Shown piece by piece: positions 19,493-26,441 of a stretch of DNA of 35,999 nucleotides. Source of the stretch: Pseudomonadota bacterium (GTDB lineage: Bacteria; Chloroflexota; UBA6077; JAJPHF01); NCBI GenBank assembly GCA_021325365.1, contig JAJPHF010000076.1, positions 1 through 35,999 of the forward strand, in the 5' to 3' direction. The translations under genes were made by a program, and so were the position numbers. Positions within the stretch are counted from its first letter, which is position 1; each line of letters begins with the position of its first letter. The notes beneath the pieces were generated by a model. The model was given only the letters and a program-made list of their open reading frames with translations, was not told the DNA's origin and made no database searches.

Positions 19493-21247
19493 ATGGCAAC
19501 GACACGCCGCGTCTACCTGTACGGCATCGCGCTCGTGGCGCTCGGCATGCTCGTCGCCGGGCTGGCCAGCTTGCTGGAGCTGCTCCTCCAAACCCTGGTC
19601 GCGGCCCTGGGCGGCCTGCCTGCGGCCGTCGGTCCCGACCAGGCGCGCGGCCGCGTCAGCTACGCCGCCGCCCTCAGTGCCATCGGTCTCGTCGCCTGGG
19701 TCGTCCACTGGACGCTCGCCAACCGGCCCCTCGCCCGGGCGGCCGACGCCCCCGCCGAGCGGCGCGCGGCCATCCGCAAGCTGTTCCTCTACCTCGTGCT
19801 GCTCGTCGGCGGCCTGCGGCTGACCTTCGCCCTGAGCGATCTCGTGCGCGATCTCCTGCGCGCGCTCTTCGGCCGCCTCGCCGGCGCGGACCTGCTCACC
19901 GGAAGCGTCACGCATCCCGTGGCCGTCGTCGCCATCGTGGGCGTGTTCTGGCTGTACTACGCCCGCGTCGCGCGCGCCGATCGCGCCGTCGCGCCCGAGG
20001 CCGGCGCGGGCGCGACGCTGCGCCGCTGGTACGTCTACGCGCTCGCCTTCGTCGGCCTCCTGCTGCTGCTCTTCGGGACCGTGGGAGCGCTCGAAGACCT
20101 CTGGGCCGCGCTCGTCGTGCCGCCCGGCGCCGTCCAGAGCAGCGCGGAGTGGCTGGGCGGGGCGCTCGCCGGGCGGCTGGGCGCCGTCGCGGCCGGCCTC
20201 GCCGCCTGGTACCTCGCCTGGAGCGCGAGCGTGGCCGCCTTCGAACGCCCCGACGAGCCTGACCCCGAGAGCCGCTCGACGCTCCGCAAGGTCTATCTCT
20301 ACCTCGTGCTCGCCGTGGCGGTGGCCTGGACGGTGTGGAACCTCGGCCGGACGCTCTACGTGCTGCTGCGCGTGGCCCTGGTGCCCGAGCGGCTGGCGGG
20401 CGGCTGGGGCGCCGTCGTGCCCGACCTCGGCGGGCCGCTCGTCACCGCACTCGTCTTCGGCGTGGCCTGGGCCTACCACGCCCGCGTCGTCGAGCACGAG
20501 GCGGCGCGGGCCGGCGAGCGCCGCCGCCAGGCCGCCATCCGCTGGTTCTACGCCTACCTCGTCGCGCTCGTCGGCCTGGGCGCCCTAGCGGTGGGCCTCG
20601 GCGGCACCCTCGCCACGCTGCTCGACCTCGCCGTCCAACCCGGCGCCCCGCGCGAGACGCACTGGTGGGCCGACCGCATCAGCCTGTTCGCCACGCTCGT
20701 CGCCGTCGGCCTGCCCCTGTGGGCCGCCTACTGGCAGCGCCTCCAGCGCGAGGCCCAGGAGCCGCTGGCCCGCGATGCCCTCGTGCGGCGCATCTACCTG
20801 TTCCTCGTCTTCGGCCTGGCCGTGCTCACGCTGCTCGGCAGCGGCGCCTTCGCCCTCTACCAGCTCCTCCGCCGCGCCCTCGGCGACACCTGGAGCGCCG
20901 GCGCCACGAGCGAGCTACTCGCCGCCGCCAGCGCCGCCGCCGTCGCCGCGCTCTTCCTCGCCTACCACCTGCGCGTCCTTCGCGCCGGCGCCCCGCCCCT
21001 GGCGCCTCCTGGTGCGCTACCCGCTACGCCACCCGGCGCAGCGCCCCGCGCCGCCACGCCGGCCGCCCCCGCCGGCCCGGCCGCGCCCCGCTTGGCGCTC
21101 GCCGTGGTGCGCGCCGCCGACCCGGCGCGGCTCGCCGCCTTCGAGCGCGAGCTGGCGGCGCGGCTGCCCGCCGGCGTCGAGCTAGAGCTGCTCCCTCTGG
21201 ACGCCGCGACCGCCGCGCGCCTGCTCGCCGCTGCCGCCTCCCCCTGA
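19493..21247 (+). CDS. Polytopic membrane protein of six tandem DUF5671-like repeats
   Basis: A 584-residue protein with no enzyme motif. It consists of six repeats of about 85 residues, each opening with a basic-aromatic signature (RRVYLYGIAL, IRKLFLYLVL, LRRWYVYALA, LRKVYLYLVL, IRWFYAYLVA, VRRIYLFLVF, beginning near residues 5, 94, 176, 264, 349 and 431). Each repeat carries two hydrophobic helices, giving about 12 membrane segments. The repeat start resembles the uncharacterised DUF5671 family. A Pro/Ala-rich linker (about 500-530) leads to a soluble tail with AVVRAADPARLAAFERELAARL. Translation starts at ATG 19493, 8 bp after the preceding stop, probably coupled to it. The role is unknown; a scaffold or transporter is possible, but nothing in the sequence shows it. 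Confidence 0.87.
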   Translation: MATTRRVYLYGIALVALGMLVAGLASLLELLLQTLVAALGGLPAAVGPDQARGRVSYAAALSAIGLVAWVVHWTLANRPLARAADAPAERRAAIRKLFLYLVLLVGGLRLTFALSDLVRDLLRALFGRLAGADLLTGSVTHPVAVVAIVGVFWLYYARVARADRAVAPEAGAGATLRRWYVYALAFVGLLLLLFGTVGALEDLWAALVVPPGAVQSSAEWLGGALAGRLGAVAAGLAAWYLAWSASVAAFERPDEPDPESRSTLRKVYLYLVLAVAVAWTVWNLGRTLYVLLRVALVPERLAGGWGAVVPDLGGPLVTALVFGVAWAYHARVVEHEAARAGERRRQAAIRWFYAYLVALVGLGALAVGLGGTLATLLDLAVQPGAPRETHWWADRISLFATLVAVGLPLWAAYWQRLQREAQEPLARDALVRRIYLFLVFGLAVLTLLGSGAFALYQLLRRALGDTWSAGATSELLAAASAAAVAALFLAYHLRVLRAGAPPLAPPGALPATPPGAAPRAATPAAPAGPAAPRLALAVVRAADPARLAAFERELAARLPAGVELELLPLDAATAARLLAAAASP

Positions 21248-21296
21248 TCCTCGCGTCCGCCCCGCAGCTCGCCGCTGTCGTGGCCAGCATGAGCAA

Positions 21297-22610
21297 TCAT
21301 TGATCGCCGGCGTTGCGGAACAGCCAGCGCTTGGCGGGCGCCGGGAGCGCGTTCAGGGTGCGCAGCGCCGTGTGCGAGAGCGCGCGCGCCAGGGTGCCCT
21401 CGGCCAGCACGCTGTCGAGCGCCCGCCGCGAGCTGCGCACGGCGGCGAAGCCATAGCGCCGCATCTCCGCCTCGTAGGCGTGGAGCGCCCGGAGCAGCGG
21501 CTGCTCGCGGCGGGCGGCCGCCACGAGCGCGGCGCACAGCCGCTCGGCGTCGCGCAGGGCCGTGTTGGCGCCGATGCCGCGGTACGGCGTCATGCTGTGG
21601 ATCGCGTCGCCGAGCAGCGTGATCGGCCGCGTCTCCCAGTCCCCGATGGGCACCGACGTGCGGATCGGGAAGGCCGTGATCGTCGTGGGGTCGGCCGCGG
21701 CGACGAGCCGACGCAGGCGCGGGTGCCAGCCCTGGCACAGTCCGAGCACGACCGCCTGCAGCGCCGCGCCGTCCAGCGCGGCGGGGTCCGCGCGCAGCGG
21801 ATACTTCGCGCGGCGCGCGCCGAACCCCCACATCACGTAGTCGGCGGTGTTGTCCTCCAGCAGCCCGAGCGCGCCCGGGCGATCGTTCCCGCCGATTGCG
21901 CCCACCCCGGCCGGGCGGCGCGCGAACTCCTGCACCGCCAGGAACAGGCTGAAGCCGCCGCGGGCGCTCACCAGGGCGGGACCGTCGAACAGGCGCGGCG
22001 GCAGGAGCGCGCGCGTCGGGTCGGTCAGCGGGACCTTGCCGCCGACGGCAATGACGCCCGTGTCGACGACCGGGGCGTGCGGCAGGCGCTGCTTCCGCAC
22101 GCGCGAGCCCACCCCGTCGGCGCCGACGAGCACCGTCCCTGTGGCCGTTTCGCCGTCCGCGAAGTGCGCGGTCACTTCGCCGCTCGGCAGCAGCTCGTAG
22201 TGGGTGAACGTCTTGTCGAAGCGCACCACGTCGTCCAGCCCCATGAGCAAGACCTGGCGGAGGGTGATGCGGCTCACGGAATGGTGGCGATCGGCGGGGT
22301 CCGGCGGCAGCGCGTCGCCGAAGTCGAAGGCCAGCAGCTCGCGGAGGCGCTCGTCGTAAAAGCTGAAGGCCCGGTTGCCCTTGCCGCTCGTGGCGAGGAA
22401 GGCGTCGAAGGCCGGCGGCGGCAGGCAGGCGCGGAGGGCATGGGCGCCCGCCGGGCTGATGTGGAGACGGTAGCCCTGCAGGCGCGCCGTGGGGGTGCGG
22501 TCGCGCTCGTAGACGGCGACGCTCAGGCCAGCCTGGCGCAGGCCCTGCGCGAGACACAGCCCGCCGACGCCGCCGCCGACGATGACGACGTGGAAAGGCG
22601 CTGTAGCCAT
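21297..22610 (-). CDS. FAD-dependent aromatic-type monooxygenase (group A flavoprotein)
   Basis: A 437-residue flavoprotein of the PHBH/TetX-like class, which uses NAD(P)H and oxygen to hydroxylate small molecules. All three fold motifs are present: the N-terminal dinucleotide loop VVIVGGGVGGLCLAQGL (residues 8-24), the DG motif VLVGADGVGSRVR, and the FAD-ribityl GD motif LLGDAIHSMTPYRGIGANTA. There is no membrane segment or signal. ATG 22610 is chosen over a frame open to 22778 because AGGAGG sits 8 nt upstream and the Rossmann strand then begins at residue 7. It lies 177 bp downstream of, and on the same strand as, the PadR gene, so PadR is its likely regulator. The substrate is unknown; detoxification of an aromatic or antibiotic-like compound is an inference from family and context. 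Confidence 0.92.
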   Translation of the reverse strand: MATAPFHVVIVGGGVGGLCLAQGLRQAGLSVAVYERDRTPTARLQGYRLHISPAGAHALRACLPPPAFDAFLATSGKGNRAFSFYDERLRELLAFDFGDALPPDPADRHHSVSRITLRQVLLMGLDDVVRFDKTFTHYELLPSGEVTAHFADGETATGTVLVGADGVGSRVRKQRLPHAPVVDTGVIAVGGKVPLTDPTRALLPPRLFDGPALVSARGGFSLFLAVQEFARRPAGVGAIGGNDRPGALGLLEDNTADYVMWGFGARRAKYPLRADPAALDGAALQAVVLGLCQGWHPRLRRLVAAADPTTITAFPIRTSVPIGDWETRPITLLGDAIHSMTPYRGIGANTALRDAERLCAALVAAARREQPLLRALHAYEAEMRRYGFAAVRSSRRALDSVLAEGTLARALSHTALRTLNALPAPAKRWLFRNAGDQ

Positions 22611-22633
22611 CAGTACAGCCTCCTGGCATGGAT

Positions 22634-22650
22634 CGCGCGCCTGGCGCGCG
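22634..22650. promoter_or_regulatory. 8-1-8 inverted repeat before the monooxygenase gene
   Basis: CGCGCGCC-T-GGCGCGCG is perfect and lies 24 bp upstream of the monooxygenase start codon, just beyond the ribosome site. It may be an operator or a hairpin in the PadR-monooxygenase spacer. It does not resemble the palindrome in the PadR promoter. Confidence 0.3.
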
Positions 22651-22787
22651 CACTCTGGCCGAACGAGGCTGCACCTGCTACGCTGTGGATGTGCGCCGCA
22701 CGGACAGGTGTCGCTTCGCGGCCCCGACGTGTGGTCCGGCTCCCGGCGGGGTGCTGCAACACCTCGTCGGGAGCGCACGGTCTTACC

Positions 22788-23522
22788 TCATCCCATCCCC
22801 TCCGCGACCGGCGCCTCGGACGGCGATTCTGCCTGAGGGGCCGAGGCCGACCCAGACGCCAGCTCACCCTCCGCGCTCGGCGCGGCCGGTGCCGGGGCCA
22901 CCGGCGACCGCTGGGCGTGGTAGGAGCGCCACAGCTCCAGGCCCGCGAGGGAGCCGTCCCGGATCTGGGCGAGGAGCCCGGCCACCCACTCCCGCTCGGC
23001 CTGGCGCAGCGCCAGCACGTAGTCGGACTCGACGATGAGCAGCCGCGGCAGGCCCGCCTCGGATAGGGCGTCGAGCGTCGCGCGCTGCTGCGCGTTCTCC
23101 GCGTCCAGCCGCGCGACGCGCTCCTCCAGCAGCGCCACCACCTGGTCGATCGGCAGCGCGGCGAGCAGCGACAGCCCAGCCTCGAACTGCAGGTACTCCT
23201 TCACGGGCGTGCGTAGCAGGTCGGCGAGCCAGTCGCGCAGCTCGGCCTCGCCGGCCGGCGTGAGCGCGTAAATCGTGCGTTCGGGGCGGCGCCCCGCGCG
23301 GCTCGTCTCCTGCGCCACGATGAAGCCCGCCCGCTGCAGCAGCCGAATGACGGTGTACAGCGAGCCGTAATTCAGGCGAATGCTGTTCTCTTTGTTGCGC
23401 TCGCGCAGTGTGGCGGCCATCTCGTAGGGGTGCATCGGCCGCTCTAGCAGCAGCTCGAGCACGACGAGCGCCAGGGGATTGGCCACCTTCCGCGACCGGA
23501 TCACGACTCTTACTCGGCTCAT
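22788..23522 (-). CDS. PadR-family transcriptional regulator
   Basis: A 244-residue regulator. Residues about 13-95 form the PadR winged helix (LALVVLELLLERPMHPYEMA, then NYGSLYTVIRLLQRAGFI, and RTIYALTPAGEAELRDWL). A helical C-terminal dimerisation domain of PadR subfamily 1/Vir type follows (EERVARLDAENAQQRATLDAL), then a Pro/Ala/Ser/Glu-rich tail (about 205-244) not needed for the fold. PadR proteins are usually repressors released by phenolic acids or other small aromatics. ATG 23522 is preferred over TTG 23555 because the promoter's -10 box covers the latter region. It lies only 1 nt from the operator palindrome and has no ribosome site, so its mRNA should be leaderless or nearly so. The gene precedes the FAD monooxygenase, the probable target along with itself. 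Confidence 0.92.
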   Translation of the reverse strand: MSRVRVVIRSRKVANPLALVVLELLLERPMHPYEMAATLRERNKENSIRLNYGSLYTVIRLLQRAGFIVAQETSRAGRRPERTIYALTPAGEAELRDWLADLLRTPVKEYLQFEAGLSLLAALPIDQVVALLEERVARLDAENAQQRATLDALSEAGLPRLLIVESDYVLALRQAEREWVAGLLAQIRDGSLAGLELWRSYHAQRSPVAPAPAAPSAEGELASGSASAPQAESPSEAPVAEGMG

Positions 23523-23523
23523 A

Positions 23524-23541
23524 ATACTTGCACGCAAGTAT
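23524..23541. promoter_or_regulatory. Palindromic operator of padR-like gene (probable autoregulation)
   Basis: ATACTTGC-AC-GCAAGTAT is a perfect 8-2-8 inverted repeat. It covers most of the -10 box and the predicted transcription start of the PadR gene. PadR-family repressors commonly bind such dyads in their own promoters, so autorepression is the simplest reading. I saw no second full copy in the window. Confidence 0.72.
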
Positions 23542-23565
23542 ATGGCGATGGCCAATCTCTGTCAA
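23537..23565 (-). promoter_or_regulatory. Near-consensus sigma-70 promoter for the PadR gene
   Basis: On the minus strand, -35 TTGACA (23565-23560) and -10 TATACT (23542-23537) are separated by exactly 17 bp. Transcription should start about 7 bp beyond the -10 box, near 23530, leaving a 5' leader of about 8 nt or less before ATG 23522. Confidence 0.8.
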
Positions 23566-23579
23566 GCGGCCTGCGGCGC

Positions 23580-23631
23580 TGTGAGCGACCTGTGAGCGTC
23601 GCGCCGGCGCGTGTGAGCGGTTCTGTGAGCC
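23580..23631. promoter_or_regulatory. Phased TGTGAGCG direct repeats flanking a palindrome
   Basis: TGTGAGCG begins at 23580, 23591 and 23612, and TGTGAGCC at 23624. A weaker AGTGAGCG starts at 23658. The starts are 11, 21, 12 and 34 bp apart, close to whole helical turns, so all would face one side of the DNA. The two pairs flank the 12-bp palindrome CGCGCCGGCGCG (23600-23611). The array lies just upstream of the PadR -35 box and could bind a tandem-site activator of OmpR or SARP type, or serve the plus-strand gene at 23714. Confidence 0.5.
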
Positions 23632-23713
23632 GGCAGCTTTACAGTGGGAGGCGGTACAGTGAGCGAGCAAGCCTCGCTAGCGGCGCCCGGGAAGCGAGAA
23701 TGCGAGGTGCATG

Positions 23714-24010
23714 ATGGCTAGCGCGGTCGCGGCGTCCAGTACCGCTATCCGGCGCTGTGCGCGGTGCCACGGTCCCATGTTCCGCGACGACGATGACGTC
23801 CACGTGGCCTTCCTGTGCTTGCTCTGCGGCGAGTACGAGTTCCCCAGCCCCCCGCGGCGCCGGCTCGTGGCGCCGTCGCCCGACAGCGTGCGCCGCCCCG
23901 CGGTCGGCCCGCCGCCCACCCCGGCCTGGCCTCGCCCGCGAGAGACGCCGCGCGGTCAGGCGCCGAGCTGCTCGGCCAGCCAGTCGGCGGTGCGCGGCCG
24001 AAGCTTGTAG
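23714..24010 (+). CDS. Small CxxC...CxxC zinc-ribbon-like protein
   Basis: A 98-residue protein whose first half looks real. CARC (near residue 15) and CLLC (near residue 36), separated by about 20 residues (GPMFRDDDDVHVAF), form a probable zinc ribbon. A Pro/Arg-rich stretch follows. The last 17 or so codons overlap, antisense, the remnant of an alpha/beta hydrolase, so the natural C-terminus may have been lost and replaced by read-through. ATG 23714 has GAGG 6 nt upstream; ATG 23711 is an alternative. The function is unknown; ribbons like this occur in small DNA- or RNA-binding or chaperone proteins. Confidence 0.6.
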   Translation: MASAVAASSTAIRRCARCHGPMFRDDDDVHVAFLCLLCGEYEFPSPPRRRLVAPSPDSVRRPAVGPPPTPAWPRPRETPRGQAPSCSASQSAVRGRSL

Positions 24011-24087
24011 CTGACGTTGCCGCACACGTGGTTGCCGTCGGGGAAGACGACCAGCTCTGTCGGCCCGGCGGCTAGCGGCAGCACCCT
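23956..24087 (-). pseudogene. C-terminal remnant of an alpha/beta hydrolase
   Basis: About 40 codons before a TGA (23956-23958) read ELVVFPDGNHVCGNVSYK and then LRPRTADWLAEQLGA. This is the usual end of FrsA/2,6-dihydroxypseudooxynicotine-hydrolase-like alpha/beta hydrolases, including the catalytic-His loop GNHVC. Upstream of about 24087 the frame turns into Arg/Gly-rich sequence with no nucleophile elbow. It is therefore a truncated relic, not a gene. It differs from the intact hydrolase at 33121-34239, which ends with a different His loop. Confidence 0.6.
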
Positions 24088-24208
24088 AGCAAGCGGCGCC
24101 GCCGGGCCGCCGCGGTTCCCCGCGCTGGCGCGCTCCCCTGCCGGTGCCCGAGTATTCCCACGACGGCGGCGGCGCGCGGAGCGCCGGCCGCCCGAAGGGA
24201 GCCGCCCC

Positions 24209-26296
24209 GTGCGCGCGCCGCCGCCCCCCACCGTGCTCACCGCGCCGCTGGTCCACTTCGGCCGCGAGGTGTGCTGCCACCTGGAGGCCGCGCTGCGCCG
24301 TGAATGGCTAGTCACGAACGGCCTCGGCGGCTACGCCTCCGGCACGCTCGCCGGCATCGCCACGCGCCGCTACCACGGCCTGCTCGTGGCGGCGCTCGCC
24401 CCGCCGGGCGGGCGCACGGTGCTGGTGGGTGGCGCCGTCGAGTGCGCGGTCTACGGCGGCCAGCGCTTCCCGCTGTCGACGCACCAGTACGCCGACGGCA
24501 CGATCGACCCGCACGGCTACCGCTACCTGCAAGCATTCGCCCTCATGGGCATGCTGCCCGTCTGGACATTCGCCCTCGGCGACGCCCTGCTCGAGCGGCG
24601 CGTCTGGATGGCCCAGGGCGCCAACACCACCTATGTCAGCTACACGCTCCGGCGCGGCAGCCGCCCGCTGGAGCTAGAGGTCACACCGCTCGTCACCTAC
24701 CGCGATTTCCACTCCCTCAGCTCGGGCCAGGGCTGGCAGCCGGGTGTGGAGCCCGTGCCCGGCGGTGCCGCGATCCACGCCTTCGACGGCGCGGTCCCGT
24801 TCCGCCTGCTCGCCAGCGCCGGGCGCTTCCAGCCCGGCGGCGTCTGGTATTGGGGCTTCCGCCACGCCGCTGAGACGGCCCGCGGCCTGGACGACCGCGG
24901 CGATCTCTACGCGCCCGGCACGTTCACCGCGACGCTCTCCCCGACCGTCCCCTGGGCGCTCACGCTGACCGCCGACGCCCGCGGCGAACTCGACGCGCCG
25001 CGCGCCCTGGCGGCTGCCGGGGACCGGCAGCGCCGGCTGCTCCAGCAGGCCGGCGTCGAGGGCGCCGAGCGGCCATTGCAACAGCTCGTCCTCGCCGCCG
25101 ACCAGTTCCTCGTCGCGCGCCGCGGTCCCGCTCCGGCTCCGTCCCGCGCCGGCGAGGCCCACGCCCTGGACGCTCCCGCCGCCTCGCTCTCCCGCGTCGA
25201 GCCCGGCCAGGCTAGCGCGGCCAGCCGCACCGTGATCGCTGGCTACCACTGGTTCAACGACTGGGGGCGCGACACGATGATCGCGCTGCCCGGCCTCACG
25301 CTCGCCACCGGCCGACCCGACGAGGCCGCGGCGATCTTGCGCGCCTTCGGCGGCTACGTCGGCGACGGCCTGCTGCCCAACAATTTCCCCGACGACGGCG
25401 GCGCGGACCCCGGCTACAACACTGCCGACGCCGCCCTCTGGTACATCTGGGCCGTCCACGCCTACGCCGAGGCCACCGGCGACGCGGCGCTCGTGGACGC
25501 CCTGCTGCCGACGCTGCGCGAGATCGTGGGCGCCTACGCGCGCGGCACCCGCTACGGCATCGGCGTGGACCCCGCCGACGGCCTGCTGCGCGCCGGCGCG
25601 CCGGGCCTCCAGCTCACGTGGATGGACGCCAAGGTCGGCGACGCGGTCGTTACGCCCCGGATCGGCAAGCCCGTCGAGCTAAACGCGCTCTGGTACAACG
25701 CGCTGCGTGCGCTGGCCGCTTTCCTCGCCGTCCGCGCCGACCCCGCCGCTCGGGACTACGCCGCCCAGGCCGTGCGCGCCCGGGCGAGCTTCCTGGCCCG
25801 CTTCCGCCAGCCCGGCCGCGCCTACCTGGCCGACGTGATCGACGGCCCGAGCGGCGATGACTGGGCGCTGCGCCCGAACCAGCTCTTCGCCATCTCGCTG
25901 CCATTCCCGCTGCTCACGGGCGCCGCCGCCGCGCCCATCGTGGAGGCCGTGGGCCAGGCGCTACTCACCAGCTATGGCCTCCGCTCGCTCAGTCCCGCCG
26001 ACCCCGCCTACCGCGGCCGCTACCGTGGCGGCCCGGCGGAGCGGGATGCCGCGTACCACCAGGGCACCGTGTGGGCCTGGCTGCTCGGCGCCTACGCCGA
26101 GGCCCACTACCGCGCCTACGGTAACCGCGCGGCGGCGCTGGCGCTGCTCCGCCCCATCGCCGACCATCTGCGCGACGCCGGCCTCGGCACCGTCTCCGAG
26201 CTGTTCGAGGGCGATCCGCCCCACTGCACACGGGGCTGCATCGCTCAGGCCTGGAGCGTCGCCGAGGTGCTGCGCGTCTGGCGCGCCCTCGCCTAG
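24209..26296 (+). CDS. Amylo-alpha-1,6-glucosidase (GH133-type glycogen debranching enzyme)
   Basis: A 695-residue cytoplasmic enzyme that hydrolyses alpha-1,6 branch points of glycogen-like polymers. The N-terminal GDE_N domain carries EWLVTNGLGGYASGTLAGIA and TRRYHGLLVA (about residues 30-60). The C-terminal (alpha/alpha)6 barrel starts near residue 340 with the family hallmark WFNDWGRDTMIALPGLTLAT, followed by GLLPNNFPDDG, YNTADAALWYIWAVHAYAEA, LTWMDAKVGDAVVTPRIGKP, and WALRPNQLFAISLPF. Length and motif order are normal. The frame is open from 24017, but the extra 64 residues are arginine-rich and unlike the family. GTG 24209, with AAGGGAG 7 nt upstream, gives the standard N-terminus. No other glycogen genes are adjacent. 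Confidence 0.94.
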   Translation: MRAPPPPTVLTAPLVHFGREVCCHLEAALRREWLVTNGLGGYASGTLAGIATRRYHGLLVAALAPPGGRTVLVGGAVECAVYGGQRFPLSTHQYADGTIDPHGYRYLQAFALMGMLPVWTFALGDALLERRVWMAQGANTTYVSYTLRRGSRPLELEVTPLVTYRDFHSLSSGQGWQPGVEPVPGGAAIHAFDGAVPFRLLASAGRFQPGGVWYWGFRHAAETARGLDDRGDLYAPGTFTATLSPTVPWALTLTADARGELDAPRALAAAGDRQRRLLQQAGVEGAERPLQQLVLAADQFLVARRGPAPAPSRAGEAHALDAPAASLSRVEPGQASAASRTVIAGYHWFNDWGRDTMIALPGLTLATGRPDEAAAILRAFGGYVGDGLLPNNFPDDGGADPGYNTADAALWYIWAVHAYAEATGDAALVDALLPTLREIVGAYARGTRYGIGVDPADGLLRAGAPGLQLTWMDAKVGDAVVTPRIGKPVELNALWYNALRALAAFLAVRADPAARDYAAQAVRARASFLARFRQPGRAYLADVIDGPSGDDWALRPNQLFAISLPFPLLTGAAAAPIVEAVGQALLTSYGLRSLSPADPAYRGRYRGGPAERDAAYHQGTVWAWLLGAYAEAHYRAYGNRAAALALLRPIADHLRDAGLGTVSELFEGDPPHCTRGCIAQAWSVAEVLRVWRALA

Positions 26297-26441
26297 CGAA
26301 CGTGAGCGAGGTAGCGCCTCATCGCGGCCCGGCGCACCCGCGCGCGTCGCGGGTACGTTCCTTGCGCGTCTCGTCGAGGGCGCTACGCGCCGCGCCGGCG
26401 CGGCCCAGTACCGCCGTGCCGCGCGCGTCGGAGGGGGACGA

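Noticed and set aside
20962..23066. Two very long open frames (minus 20962-22674, plus 21300-23066) over the monooxygenase
   Set aside because: Both are shadows of the FAD monooxygenase and its neighbours; their translations are low-complexity and lack any motif, and the monooxygenase frame has all three FAD motifs and a strong ribosome site.
24017..24208. N-terminal extension of the debranching enzyme
   Set aside because: The 64 extra residues are Pro/Arg-rich, overlap the hydrolase relic on the other strand, and GTG 24209 has a good ribosome site and the family N-terminus.
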